From NCBI RefSeq assembly GCF_029407905.1, contig NC_073637.1:48546501-48610500 (forward strand): a stretch of DNA of 64,000 nt, read 5' to 3'. Under the pieces are notes generated by a model. The model was not told where the DNA came from, made no database searches, and worked only from the letters and a program-made list of their open reading frames with translations. Position numbers and translations under genes: made by a program. Each line of letters opens with the position of its first letter. The first letter of the stretch is position 1. Source of the stretch: Bubalus kerabau. Its lineage: Eukaryota; Chordata; Mammalia; Artiodactyla; Bovidae. Below are positions 45,676-57,669 of the stretch, in pieces.

Positions 45676-45885
45676 TCTTTTTAAAAGATTTTTAAAATAT
45701 TTATTTATTTTATTTGGCCATGCCTGGTCTTAGCTGTGGCATGTGGGATCTTCTGTCTTTGTTGCAGCAAGCGGAATCTTTAGTTGCAGTATGTGGGATC
45801 TAGTTCCCTGACCAGGGATGGAACCTGGACCCCCTACATTAGGAGTGTGGAATCTTACAGCCACTGTACCACCAGGGAAGTCCCG
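45676..45885 (-). mobile_element. CHR-type SINE inside a MIR
   Basis: Reverse CHR SINE with a perfect 15-bp duplication ccaatgatttatttc at 45,661-45,675 and 45,886-45,900. Confidence 0.95.
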
Positions 45886-45899
45886 CCAATGATTTATTT

Positions 45900-46020
45900 C
45901 ATTCCCATTTCATAAATGTGTAGTGGAGGAACATAGATTACTTAACAGACTGAAAGTCACAAACTAGTAAGTTGTGAAACAGATTCAAACTCTGGTGAAC
46001 CAGCATCAGATCCTAAGCTT
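45900..46020 (+). mobile_element. MIR SINE
   Basis: 'cattcccatttcataaatgt', 'gactgaaagtcacaaactag', 'acagattcaaactctggtga' follow the MIR order. The adjacent CHR SINE appears to have inserted at its left part. Confidence 0.65.
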
Positions 46021-46800
46021 TTGTTTGTTTGTTTGTTTTAATCCTAGGATTTTAACCTCTATCCTATGTCATATGGAATTTCAAACTAGGAATATTGAAG
46101 CCCTTGAGTTAATTTTACCCATTTAAAATAAGGTGAGCGGGTAAGAAGCCTACCTTCTGAAACTGGGATATGAGATGAATGTAATTGACTTGGCTACCTT
46201 GACCACAGAATGAGAAGACATAGGAAAAGTAGTGATCTAGTGGTTCCTACTGGGTCTTGCCCAGTGGCTGGATAAATATCTAGTTTCTGTATCTCAGGGA
46301 TAACTTTCCTTTGGAATTTGATTTTTTTTTTTTTTTTTTTTTGTGTGCTCAGCCAATTTGCAGGTAAATCCGTTACATCTGTCATGCTACGGTGCTGCCA
46401 GTTTGGTTTAGTAAATGTTTACTAAGTCAACAGCCTAGCTGTCTTGCCTCTGAGAGTAGGAATGCTGACACTCATTCTTGTATGGAGGACACAGTTGGTA
46501 GCCACTAAATATTTGTGGTATCAAACTGACTGATAGGTCATCTTTGTTGTGTTTCCACTAGAGCTCACACTGAAATGGAAAGAAGCTAACCCTGAAACTC
46601 TAGTGCCTGGCATTCACCAGCAGACTGAATTCAGTGCAGTAGAAGGCGGTCCATTTATTATTCTGCCCGAGAGGGCTTAATTGCTGACACATCAAAAGAA
46701 CTTTATTCTGAAGCCAGTTCACTTACAAGTTATATACTTTTACATATAATGTTGTTGCCATTAAAAAAAAAAAACACTCTATATTAAATGCCTGCTGCTA
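46021..46800. other. Unique non-coding DNA
   Basis: A (GTTT)n run at 46,022-46,040, T20 or longer at 46,322-46,343 and A12 near 46,763 are the only repeats seen. Confidence 0.55.
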
Positions 46801-46987
46801 GGAGTCAAACACGACTGAGCGACTTCACTTTCACTTTTCACTTTCATGCACTGGAGAAGGAAATGGCAACCCACACAGTGTTCTTGCCTGGAGAATCCCA
46901 GGGACGGCGGAGCCTGGTGGGCTGCCGTCTATGGGGTCGCACAGAGTCGGACACGACTGAAGCGACTTAGCAGCAGCAGCAGCAGCA
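46801..46987 (+). mobile_element. Bov-A2 SINE, 5'-truncated
   Basis: Begins near the end of the first Bov-A unit, keeps the linker and the second unit, and ends in (AGC)5. Confidence 0.93.
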
Positions 46988-49290
46988 CTACATTTTGAGC
47001 CAGGAAATGTGCTTCTGCCCTCTTCCTGATATGTCATCCTTTTGAACCTCTAGGAGGCGCTGTTGTGTGTTTGTATCTCAGAGTTGCCAGTCTACATTTT
47101 TCTTTTTCTCTGTTTTGCCTCATTTTCAAACAAACAAAATAACCAAAGAACTATTTTAGGGTCCTTTTGCCGCCACCACCAATATTAGCATCAATGTTAC
47201 TAAGACACCTTGAGCTTTTAGATACAAAGAAACATTGACTTAATATAGCAATTTGTTTTTGCTGTTTAATTTACATTTAAATCTAGACAAGCTCCCACCT
47301 TTTAATATTTACTTAAAATATTTACTTTTACACATATACACAGCACTTGATAGGAATGCATTGAAGATGAGTGTTGATTTATTTGGTTTGTTTTTTAGTA
47401 AGTAATGCTGTCTATATTGCAGTGTGTTACAGGGGGGTCATTACATCAGCAACTCTTCAGTCTGAAGAGTGTATTGATGTGTAGGCTATGCCCTCACACC
47501 CTTTTCTGTACTCTGATGGTGTCATGGTAGCTTTCAAAATAAAGCTACCTATTTGTAGCTGTTTTTAGATTCATCTCCAATGCATTACTCAAGGAGAAAA
47601 CAAACTCAGCAGACCCTCTGTTAATTGGGAAGCCCCTTCTGTGTTGCATTTCAATCTGTTTTTAAGCTGAAGCTGATTTGCACTTTGTGAAAAGTGAATC
47701 TAAATCCTTTGTGCTAACCAAGGGACTTTGAGCCATGTTGTTACTGCGGAAAGCTGGAAGGAGGAATGGATAAAATGGCAAGTTTCTTTTTTGTATTATT
47801 ATTATTAACTATACAGTGTATAGCTTGGTGCCACACCTACCCTCTTCCCCAACAGACACCATTACTAAGTGCTGGTTTAATAAAGCAACCTAGCAGGTGA
47901 ATATTTAGGGTTTAGTGGAATTCGGATAGTTTCACTTCAGAGCAGTAGAGAGAGGAGAATTTGGGGATGGGGCCATTTCCAGCATGCTGTTAAGGAAAGT
48001 GTGCGAGCTGACATACATTATGACACAATCGTAATTCTGAAGCATGATGTGTTTGTGAATTGGCTGTGTTTACTGTAATTTGTGGCTGTTCATCCTTGGG
48101 TGGTGTTTTCAGATGCAGGTTTTATCGTTATTATTCAGATATGGCGGGGCTGACAGACCAGAAAGCGATTGCTATTGAAAAGATAGTTTGTTACTGACAG
48201 TTTTTGGGTGGAGGAGGGGCATGCTGTTCATTCAGGGCCATGTGGGGAAGCACCTGGGTTGGTTAGGAGGCAGAGGAAGCAAGAAAGGAACCTAGACAAG
48301 TTTGTGTAGGGGTGGGAAGGGGTTTGATGGGAAGGAAAGGGTGAGTCCCAGTAAACAGTCTTAGGATTAGCTAGTTGAGAATCACTTCAGCCAACTGACT
48401 CTGGAGCACACAGGCTGTTTCTTATCTGGTACCTGGCCCTGAAATGAATAGGGTCAGGGGATGGTGGCATGGGGTATAAAACCCTAATAGAGGAGGGGAT
48501 TGGAGGTGTGGGTTCTGGGCTGATGGGTTTACTGTCTCTAGGAATTAGCTAGCTCTGAGAGGGGCAGTCCCTTCAGTGTCCACCAGGTCCCAGACGCCAA
48601 AAATATCCATATAGAGATAAGCTTAATACAGGTGGTACGAAGCTCTCTGCCCCTTGGACAGCTGGCACTGATGATTGCATATGACACTCATCTACCTCTG
48701 CCACCTCCAGATGCCACAAGCTGGGCAGGTGGGTGCATAGTCTTGACCTGCAACTGATTGCATTCTTACTCTTGCCAAGCAGTGGCACCAAAGAGTCATT
48801 TGTTGATTCTCTTCCCCCTTCATTTTTCTTTCAAGGCTCTTGAGAATGTGAGACTCTTCTTTGTTTTCTTACTGCCTAGTATGGAGCAAGGAACGATGCC
48901 AGGGAATGGGGTGGAGAAGAGGAAGGGAGGTCTCATAGTATTTAGTTTTGTTCTTTTTCATGCTTAAACAGACTTAAGGAATTTTCAGAGCAGAGTCTTG
49001 TTTCAAGTATATGACCATTTTTCAATTAGAGTCACTTATTAACCTCCACTTCCATGAGCAGAAGCTCCCAAGTCTCTTTGAAGGCACAGACCAAAGATTT
49101 CCTTCCTCCCTCCAACCCTGTCCAAATCCCCAATGCTACTCCTAAGCTGGTTGAGAGGTTGAAAAGCTCACAGATGTGAAGACAGAAGCAGATTTGCACC
49201 TTTATGGCATGAACACTTTGATGTCTTCTTACAGAGAAACTATCCTGTGTAATTCAGAATTTTTTAATGTACATGCAAAACTGACTGCAC
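46988..49290. other. Repeat-poor unique block
   Basis: About 2.3 kb with no recognised transposon or exon. Local simple runs only, such as (TTA)n near 47,798-47,808. Confidence 0.55.
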
Positions 49291-49298
49291 TTTACCTG

Positions 49299-49583
49299 CT
49301 GCTGCTGCTGCTGCTGCCGCTAAGTTGCTTCAGTCGTGTCCAACTCTGTGCGACCCCATAGACGGCAGCCCACCAGGCTCCCCTGTCCCTGGGATTCTCA
49401 GACAAGAACACTGGAGTGGGTTGCCATTTCCTTCTCCAATGCATGAAAGTGAAAAGTGAAAGTGAAGTCGCTCAGTTGTGTCTGACTTCTAGCGACTCCA
49501 TGGACTGCAGCCTACCAGGCTGCTCTGTCCATGGGATTTTCCAGGCAAGAGTACTGGAGTGGGGTGCCATTGCCGTCTCTGAG
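49299..49583 (-). mobile_element. Bov-A2 SINE with (CTG)n end
   Basis: Two Bov-A units in reverse with linker at 49,440-49,468. Perfect 8-bp duplication tttacctg at 49,291-49,298 and 49,584-49,591. Confidence 0.95.
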
Positions 49584-49591
49584 TTTACCTG

Positions 49592-50098
49592 GTAATGTTG
49601 TTAAATGGTATCTGGCCTTGACTCCAGCTGGTCTGTGGTCTCTGAAAAGACAGCCACACAGAGCCACTCCAGAGCTCTCTGCCCTCTGGAAGCTGTCTCC
49701 AAGGCACACTCCACTGAGATGGTGCACTCCACCATTGCTTAGCTAGGGCCCTTTCCTGAGGATAACTCCAGTTTGGGTTTGTCTAGTTGTACGCTGCCAA
49801 GGTAACAAGGAATCTCAGAAAACTAGAAGGAGAAGTGGCATCAATAGAAGTTCCTTGAGAAGAGGGCCTGAATTGACTCAAGCTCCATTAGCTTGAGTCA
49901 GCTTCAGAATTGCCAATGGGTGTTTCATGGCTGTGATGATTTTCATGAGCTATTATTGTTGCTTTCGCTGGCAGGACCATTCAGGGCCAGTGAGGAGAAG
50001 CACTGTCTAGTGAAGAGCAGTTCCTGTGATTTTCTGGAAGTGAATTGTAATCTCAGAAGCTGCTGCACAAAGGCCAAAAAGAAGTTTGTAAAGAAAGT
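49592..50098. other. Unique non-coding DNA
   Basis: Nothing recognised. ctccattagcttgag-type inverted sequence occurs near 49,879-49,901. Confidence 0.5.
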
Positions 50099-50112
50099 AG
50101 AAGTTGCCCAGG

Positions 50113-50320
50113 TGGTGGTGGTGTAGTCGCGAAGTCGTGTCTGACTTGTGACCCCAGGGACTATAGTCCGCCAGGCTCCTCTGTCCATGGGATTCTCCAG
50201 GCAAGAATACTGGAGTGGGTTGCTATTTCCTTCTCCAGGGGATCTTCCTGTCCCAGGGAGTGAACCCAGGTCTCCTGCGTTGCAGGCAGGTTCTTTGCCG
50301 ACTAAGCTAGGAGGGGAGCC
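50113..50320 (-). mobile_element. Bov-tA SINE
   Basis: Reverse Bov-tA with a 14-bp duplication agaagttgcccagg (50,099-50,112) and agaagttgaccagg (50,321-50,334), with one mismatch. Confidence 0.95.
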
Positions 50321-50334
50321 AGAAGTTGACCAGG

Positions 50335-50737
50335 AGATGATGTCAAACAAATGAAACCTTGAGTTGATATTTTTTTCCCCCATGCTGGGTACCCAGGACC
50401 ACATTTAAATGCCAGTACTTAAAAGGATAATTCAAAATCACATCCCCTTTTTTAGATCCCATTTTTTAGTAGATCCCCTTTTTCATAACAAAAATATGTA
50501 ATTGAAGACAATATGCGTGCTTTGGGGATGGTTTATCTGGGTTAGAACTCTTCACTGAATATTGTGTGTTTTTATGTTTATTGCTTTCTTTCTTGATATT
50601 TCCCAGATGGCAAAACTTTTTAAAAAATTGTAGTGTATAGTGCCACATTATATTTTTAATACTCAATAGCACTTAGCACACTGATAGACCCAAAGGACTG
50701 ATTGCGTAACCTTGCTTTAGAGGAAGTAAGTTAATTT
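50335..50737. other. Unique spacer
   Basis: No repeat recognised. Confidence 0.5.
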
Positions 50738-50930
50738 ACAGACCCTGATGCTGGGCAAGATTGAGGGCAGGAGGAGAAGGGAGCGACAGAGGATAAGATG
50801 GTTGGATGGCATCACCGACTCAGTGGACATGAGTTTGAGCAAGCTCAAGGAGATAGTGAAGGACAGGAAAGCCTGACCTGCTGCAGTCCATGGAGTTGCA
50901 AAGAGGCGGCTCTGACTTAACAACTGAACA
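50738..50930 (+). mobile_element. BovB LINE 3' end, 5'-truncated
   Basis: Forward BovB, from just after the GHLM codon region ('cagaccctgatgctgggcaa') to the Bov-A-like terminus and an 'aacaacaac' tail. Confidence 0.92.
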
Positions 50931-51175
50931 ACAACAAACAAGAAAACGTCTAAAGCTGCGAAGTAATGATCCATGTCCTTTTTCTACTCTGGGGATTTTG
51001 CTGAGGCTGATTGCGAACTGGTGGAACTGAGTATTGATGAGGGTAAAGGGTCTTAATGGCAGTGACATTAAGACAATAGGAAATTACAGTAGCCTGCTAG
51101 ACATTGCCTCATCCCCGCAGCCACAAGCCCCACAAACAAACCTGCCATTGACCATTTAAAAGAAACTAAATAACA
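50931..51175. other. Spacer between two BovB copies
   Basis: No repeat recognised in this 245-bp interval. Confidence 0.5.
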
Positions 51176-51721
51176 TTAAAAGACGCTTACTCCTTGGAAG
51201 GAAAGTTATGACCAACCTAGATAGCATATTGAAAAGCAGAGACATTACTTTGCCAACAAGGTCTGTCTAGTCAAGGCTATGGTTTTTCCACTGGCCATAT
51301 ATGGATGTGAGACTTGGACTGTGAAGAAAGCTGAGAGCCGAAGAATTGATGCTTTTGAACTGTGGTGTTGGAGAAGACTCTTGAGAGTCCCTTGGACTGC
51401 AAGGAGATCCAACCAGTCCATTCTGAAGGAGATCAGCCCTGGGATTTCTTTGGAAGGAATGATGCTAAAGCTGAAACTCCAGTACTTTGGCCACCTCATG
51501 TGAAGAGTTGACTCGTTGGAAAAGACTCTGATGCTGGGAGGGATTGGGGGCAGGAGGGGAAGGGGACGAAAGAGGATGAGGTGGCTGGATGGCATCACCG
51601 ACTCAATGGACGTGGGTTTGAGTGAACTCTGGGAGTTGGTGATGGACAGGGAGGCCTGGCGTACTGCGATTCATGGGATCGCAAAGAGTCGGGCACGACT
51701 GAGCGACTGAACTGAACTGAA
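51176..51721 (+). mobile_element. BovB LINE 3' part, 5'-truncated
   Basis: Forward BovB with the last approx 180 codons of ORF2 and the 3' terminus ('cgactgagcgactgaactg'). Sequence is close to the copies at 56.8 and 63.1 kb. See the pseudogene entry for its frame. Confidence 0.95.
51279..51710 (+). pseudogene. BovB ORF2 C-terminal fragment
   Basis: The C-terminal part of the BovB replication protein, downstream of the reverse-transcriptase core, used for target-primed retrotransposition in intact copies. Here the frame stays open from 51,279 except for one TGA at 51,501-51,503, directly after the residues FGHLM, and then continues open to 51,710 (ending in ARLSD). The stop sits where the family is expected to have CGA (Arg), so a single CpG transition explains the break. 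The reverse-transcriptase and endonuclease domains are missing through 5' truncation, so the copy cannot be active. Confidence 0.9.
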
Positions 51722-52489
51722 ATAACAACAATAAAAATCCAACTCTCTTGCTTTTGTCTGGCTACTGTTTCCTTCATAGGCTTAGATCTTGAGGTACGTG
51801 TTACCTGGCAGAAAATTCTCATTAGATTTATCACTACTTGATTTCTTAATAGTATTTCTCATCAGAATAACGTTTGGAGAAGATACTTTATGCCAAGGCA
51901 GTCCCAGGGAACCTGTGGAAGAAGGCCTGTATTTTTTGTCTGCAGCAGCAACTACAGTTTAGGAGAAGCACTGGGCGTGGTTTTGTGGCTTGTCTCTTTT
52001 TAGGGCTGCTCATCACTTCAACCACAAAATCACTGCCAACTTTCAGAAGGGGAAAGAAATACTGGCCAACTGACTTTTTCTTTTCTTTTTTTTAATGACA
52101 GTCAGTGACTTGGGTTCTTAGAGACCAGGCCCCTGAGTTGCGTTTGGAGTTCCCCAATACAGTCTTTGTAGAAATGTGGGTTAGTTTCTACATTGCTACA
52201 AACCAATCCTCTGCATTAGGGTTGGCCTGTGTCCTGGAACCACAGAAGTGGTTTGCTCTACCAGTTGACTCATCCTGCTTAATTTCTGTATCACCGTGAA
52301 GAAAGAGCCCATGAAGCTGTGGGACAGGGAACCTTGCAATGAGTGGTAAAGACTGGCCAATTTTCATTAAAAACCAAGAATCATTCATTTGTTCATTCAT
52401 TCATTCAACTGTTTTTATGGACTTCTCTAAATGACCCAGGGAGTTCTCCAAAAGCTATATAGATGCAGTAATGAACTAGACCCACAATT
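51722..52489. other. Mostly unique DNA
   Basis: No confident repeat. An (ATTC)n run at 52,381-52,408 may be the tail of a lost L2. Confidence 0.5.
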
Positions 52490-52593
52490 GCAAAACTTTT
52501 TCTTTGAAGTGCCAGATAGTAAATATTTTAGGTTTTGCAGGCCTTAACTGTTCCTGTTATAGCTCAACTCTGCCTGTATTTTGGGTTTTTTGT

Positions 52594-52596
<3 letters not shown>

Positions 52597-52624
<28 letters not shown>

Positions 52625-52660
52625 ATTTTGTTGGTGTGTAGGTGTGTGTGTGTGTGTGTG
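52597..52660. repeat. (TG)n microsatellite
   Basis: Two TG runs separated by an interruption near 52,625-52,640. Confidence 0.95.
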
Positions 52661-52672
52661 CACAGTAGTAGC

Positions 52673-52890
52673 CTTAATGTTGTTGTTTAGTTGTGTCTGA
52701 CTCTTTTGCTACTCCATGGACTGTCTGTCTGTGGGGTCCTCTGTCCATGGGATTTCCCAGGTAATAAGTGGGTTGCCATTTCCTTCTCCACGGGGCCTTC
52801 CTAATCCACGGATTGAATCAGCATCTCTTGCATTGGCAGGCAGGTTGGTTTTCTTTTTTTTTTTTTTACCACTGAACCACCAGGGAAGCC
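52673..52890 (-). mobile_element. Bov-tA SINE with internal T run
   Basis: Reverse Bov-tA with T12 inserted in the tRNA-like region at 52,856-52,867. The flanks cagtagta and cagtagca are a likely target duplication. Confidence 0.9.
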
Positions 52891-52985
52891 TCAGTAGCAT
52901 ATGAATAGCCATAGCAGTGTATAAATGACTATTAGTGTATAAATGACTGTGTTTTAATGAAACTTAATTTATAAAAACAGGTAAC

Positions 52986-53869
52986 ATGTGACTCACTCTT
53001 TACCACCCCTAAATTAGACCATGATATTCTTGCCTTTGTTGAGTGTACATTCCAATAGTCTGCATTTAATTTCTACAAGGTAGTTGTATTTTATGCAGAA
53101 GATATGTTCCTAAAGGCCTCACGTAATTCAAAACAAGAAAAGTTCAAAACTTAAAAGCTTAGGTTTAAAGTAAAAGACTCCTGAAGATGTTAAGATGTCA
53201 ATGTAACCAGCAAATAGAAAAACTTATCATCTAAGAGTCAAAACAAAGCAATATTAAAAAAAAAACACATTTTTAATAGTTCATTATTACTAATGATTAG
53301 TAACTATGGAATATAATTTCTAGATATTAAACATCCACAAGAAAACTAAATCATCTGTAGTTTTTGATGAACTGTTCATTCCTTTAATGCTATAAAGACA
53401 GAGTAGAAACTTGTCACCAATTTCAGAAATCTAAATCTTTTAAGAACACTCCATCCCATACATCAAAAGTACTGCAAACTCCATAGATAGTTTAAAGAAA
53501 CAAGTCATTTAGAAATTTGGTGAATGCAGAAAATTGTTCATTTAGTATGCTATCTTTGGTGAATTGGCCAATCATTGATTTGGTAGCTAGGCATGTTGAC
53601 TTTTGGCAAAGAAACCTGGAAGCGATAAGCTTGGTTCTAGATACATGTCATGACTCAAAATGCTCTTTGGCTGGACGGTTGCATACATTATGATTACACG
53701 CATGTGGCCAAACTTGTACGTAGAATAGCATTAACTGTTTAAGTTAGAGGACTTCTCAGATTTCTACATGGCAGGGGAATTTCATTCACGATTCTGTGTA
53801 GAGAATGTTTGCTCTTGGAGTTCAGAAGCTGATTCAGTTCTGGACTTGCTTACAGTTTTCCCTTTAAAT
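52986..53869. other. Unique, A+T-rich DNA
   Basis: No transposon or coding signal recognised. Confidence 0.55.
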
Positions 53870-53946
53870 GCTTATAAATTAATATTTATAAATTTTCAGG
53901 CATATAGAAAAGTTGGAAGACTTGCCCAATGAACACATACATAGCT
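53870..53946. mobile_element. Old L1 (L1M-type) fragment
   Basis: 'ggcatatagaaaagttggaa' and 'ttgcccaatgaacacataca' fit an ancient L1 3' UTR. The Bov-tA begins directly after it. Orientation is not certain. Confidence 0.4.
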
Positions 53947-53947
53947 T

Positions 53948-54158
53948 CGGTCAGTGCTCAGTTATGTCCAACCCTTTGCGACCTCAGGGACAGTAGCCCA
54001 CCAGGCTCCTCTGTCCTTGGGATTTCCAAGGCAAGACTACTGGAGCGAGTTGCCATTTCCTCCTCCAGGGGATCTTTCAGACCCAGAGATTGAACACAAA
54101 GACGTCTCTGGCGTCTCCTACATTGACAGGCAGATTCTTTACCACTAGCGCCGCCTTA
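53948..54158 (-). mobile_element. Bov-tA SINE
   Basis: Reverse Bov-tA with extra sequence 'acaaagacgtctctggcg' inside the head (about 54,095-54,113). Confidence 0.9.
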
Positions 54159-55574
54159 GGCCTGCTCCTGTATGGCTGGTGAGTTTCTAATAAGTGGAAG
54201 GCTCAATGTTTCTAGAGTAGGTAAAAGAATATCAACTCAGATTTTTTTTTTTTTTTTTTTAGAACCACAGCTTTTCAGGAGTGATCAGAGACTGAACTGA
54301 ACCATTTCTAGTTCTCCTTTGTGTTTCTTAGGAAAAACCATGAAATATTCCTTAGCTCTAGGTGGTACATGCCCTTGTACTTGCTCATTCTCACTTTCAG
54401 AGAGTTTAAAAAAAAAAAAAAAAGACAATGTTAGGTTTCTTTAGTGTCATGGAATCACCATTGCCAAGCCTTACAGGAACTGAAATCAACATCAGAAATG
54501 CTGGGTATGTGGCTGGATATTTTTCCACATGTTGTTTAGAAACTGGAACGCCTAGGATGCCCTTCTGATTTGGTAAGATTTACCTTTCCAGTGTTATAAT
54601 TCCATTTAATTGCTACAGAATAAAAATTCAAGAGGTCTGTGTTACCCCAGCACTGTCTCTTTCCACATGTCAGTGTAAAGTATCATATGGATCTCAGGAA
54701 GGATTTACTAGCTGCAAAGTAAAATGCCATCTTCCACACTGTAATTTCTTGAGTTCCTTTTCCTTCCTGTGGGAAGGAATGATTGAGGGGGAAAAGAAAT
54801 TGTTTGACATCTAACTACAGAAGGAAAAATTAGTCTCCTCCAACTTCTTCAGTTTCTGTTTTTGTTTCATTCTGCATCCTGTGTGCTTCTGGTCTGGTGA
54901 GGAATTATGATGTAAAAGGGAGTTATTTTCTTTTAGAAGATTCAGTCACCATTTAATAGTAATCACAAGTTTGGGAAAATTGAAGGGTTGACAATACTCT
55001 ACGTCTTTCTGGGTCATCGGGTACACTCTGATGAATGCTACAACCTACCCATCGTTGACTGTTTTCTTGGCCACTCCTGCCTGTAGGATAATGATATATT
55101 CTTGCCCTGTTCACCTCCAGCTGTTATTCTGTTTTGGGCAATGAACTAGTGAGCTCAAATCACCTGTGTCACTTACCACGAAAAGCTTTAAGAGCCTTTG
55201 AGTGGTTCCATCGTTGTCTTTGTTCCTGCTCACCCGAAGGTGGTCAGGGCTCCCTGGAGGCAAGCTGCTCGGGTTCCCTAGTGAGACGTGGAACACAGCC
55301 CTCAGTTGACTGACAGTGACCATGTTGTGGAAAGCCATTGATACAGTGCTGGGGTCATTTATTACTGCAGCATAGCTTAGCCAAGCAGACTGGCATCCTG
55401 TGCTTAGCATAGTGCCAGCTCATGCTTCTCTGGTTCTAGGATGGAAATCACTGAAAGTTGTAAACTATCACCTGTGGAATTATGAGAGGAGGAGAGGGCT
55501 CTGGGCCAGTTGCGGTTAGAACAATGGATTTTTCAGACTACAATAACTGTTTTGAAAATCCTCTTCCCCCTTTC
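54159..55574. other. Mostly unique DNA
   Basis: T19 or longer at 54,242-54,260 and A17 near 54,408-54,423. A weak MaLR-like patch may lie at 55,345-55,390. The minus open frame at 55,111-55,410 (99 codons) overlaps it and has no known domain. Confidence 0.5.
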
Positions 55575-55846
55575 TGCTGCTACTGCTAAGTCACTTCAGT
55601 CGTGTCCGACTCGGTGCGACCCCATAGACGGCAGCCCACCAGGCTCCCCCGTCCCTGGGATTCTCCAGGCAAGAACAGTGTAGTGGGTTGCCATTTCCTT
55701 CTCCAATGCATAAAAGTGAAAAGTGAAAGTGAAGTCATTCAGTCGTGTCCGACTCTTAGCGACCCCATGGACTGCAGCCTACCAGGCTCCTCCGTCCATG
55801 GGATTTTCCAAGCAAGAATACTGGAGTGGGGTGCCATTGCCTTCTC
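55575..55846 (-). mobile_element. Bov-A2 SINE
   Basis: Two Bov-A units in reverse with the linker at 55,708-55,737; the left end is (GCT)-type. Confidence 0.95.
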
Positions 55847-55964
55847 CACCTCCTTCCTGGATTCTCCTCAAATTAGTCCTTTGAGAAGCTTTAAACTGAA
55901 TTGCAAGCAGCTTATCCATCATTAATCAGAATAAAGCCTCCATGCGGGCCAGAGTTTGTTTTCA

Positions 55965-56032
55965 ATGATGTATCCCAAATGTCTGCCACATAGTAGATGC
56001 TCACAGAATATTCAGTGAATGAAAGAATAATG
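55965..56032 (+). mobile_element. L2 tail
   Basis: 'tgccacatagtagatgctca' then 'ttcagtgaatgaaagaataa' is a forward L2 3' end. Confidence 0.7.
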
Positions 56033-56840
56033 TGATTTATTTCCAGTGGGTTTCTCTTTTGACATATATGTATTTTGTAAAGCATATAGTCAAGATAATC
56101 ACATTCCTGAACTTTCTTTATCTAATAGAAAATCAGATTCTGGTTAATAGGTTGAATATTTCTTTCTCTTAGTAAATTAATTGACACTGCAAGATTAAAT
56201 GACCAGAGGTCATGAAGGTGTCATCAATTGCTTGAAATACTACCTTTGCCTCTTTGAGGGGGAAAAGTTAACATATAGTTTAAAAGAAAAAGTTGACTAT
56301 GAACTAGTAGCTTTCCAAAATGTGAGATTCTGCTTGACTTCAGTGTTCTAATAACTGAACTGGACCGGAAATGAGTCCTGTCACCTTGTTATATTCGTGA
56401 GCCCTGCCTGATTTAAGGGTGAGGATATTTCCCTGGACTTAGCGCAGCACTCATTCACTTCCTCTGCTTTGTCATTGTCAGGCTGGGTTTAAGTAGCATT
56501 ACTGTAAAATTGCCCACTGAGAAATTTCAACACGAAGAGGTTTTCTGATTTCTTTAAAATAAAACGGTTAAAAATAGACCTTGTGGGAACAGTTTTCCAC
56601 ATCAAGAACAAAATCCTGCAAAAATGTTTGAATGCATATCGGGGACCCAATTATGTTTTCTCACCTCCGCTTAGCCATAGTTGCGCTGTAGTGAGAACAA
56701 CAAGGCTAGGTTTTACAGAATGTAGCCAGCGAGGCCCTCTGAGTCCTGAAGAGGTCCTGTGTTGACTTGGCCACCGCCTGCTTCCTCTCCCCTCGCTGGG
56801 GCTTTGCTTGGGGCAGTGGGTCAAACTTTGCAGCCCTTCC
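56033..56840. other. Unique non-coding DNA
   Basis: No repeat or exon recognised. Confidence 0.5.
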
Positions 56841-57669
56841 TCTTCAGTTCAGTCGCTCAGTTGTGTCCGACTCTTTGCGACCCCATGAATTGCAGCACGC
56901 CAGGCCTCCCTGTCCATCACCAAACCCTGGAATTCACCCAAACTCATGTCCATTGAGTCGGTAATGCCATCCAGCCATCTCATCCTCTGTCATCCCCTTC
57001 TCCTCCTGCCCCCAATCTCTCCCAGCATCAGAGTCTTTTCCAATGAGTCAACTCTTCACATCAGGTGGCCAAAGTACTGGAGTTTCAGCTTTAGCATCAT
57101 TCCTTCCAAAGAACACCCAGGGCTGATCTCCTTCAGAATGGACTGGTTGGATCTCCTTGCAGTCCAAGGGACTCTCAAGAGTCTTCTCCAACACCACAGT
57201 TCAAAAGCATCAATTCTTCGTCGCTCAGCTTTCTTCATAGTCCAACTCTCACATCATACATGACCACTGGAAAAACCGTAGCCTTGACTAGATGGACCTT
57301 TGTTGGCAAAGTGATGTCTCTGCTTTTGAATATGCCATCTAGGTTGGTCATAACTTTCCTTCCAAGGAGTAAGCGTCTTTTAATTTCATGGCTGCAATCA
57401 CCATCTACAGTGATTTTGGGGCCCCCCAAAATAAAGTCAGCCACTGTTTCCACTGTTTCCCCATTTATTTCCCATGAAGTGATGTGACCAGATGCCATGA
57501 TCTTCGTTTTCTGAATGTTGAGCTTTAAGCCAACTTTTTCACTCTCCTCTTTCACTTTCATCAAGAGTCTTTTCAGTTCCTCTTCACTTTCTGCCGTAAG
57601 GGTGGTGTCATCTGCATATCTGAGGTTATTGATATTTCTCCCAGCAATCTTGATTCCAGCTTGTGCTAG
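56841..57669 (-). mobile_element. BovB LINE 3' part, 5'-truncated
   Basis: Reverse BovB of about 830 bp, reaching back to the reverse-transcriptase catalytic region (the complement of the YADD-coding segment lies near 57,610-57,625). On the minus strand the frame is readable in pieces at 57,564-57,235 and 57,238-57,056. A 1-bp deletion near 57,255 ('cacatcatacatg') shifts the frame, and a TGA follows the FGHLM codons at 57,056-57,058. Confidence 0.95.

Larger units (their letters stand above)
52490..52985. mobile_element. hAT-like MITE, interrupted
   Basis: The left part 'gaagtgccagatagtaaata' and 'ttttaggttttgcaggcctt' and the right part 'taatgaaacttaatttataa' are the two ends of a widespread mammalian hAT-type family whose exact name I am unsure of. 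Between them lie a (TG)n run and a Bov-tA. 'gtataaatgact' is duplicated at 52,919-52,930 and 52,937-52,948. Confidence 0.55.

Noticed and set aside
49943..50404. 153-codon minus frame
   Set aside because: It runs through the Bov-tA at 50,113-50,320; the flanks show no coding signal.
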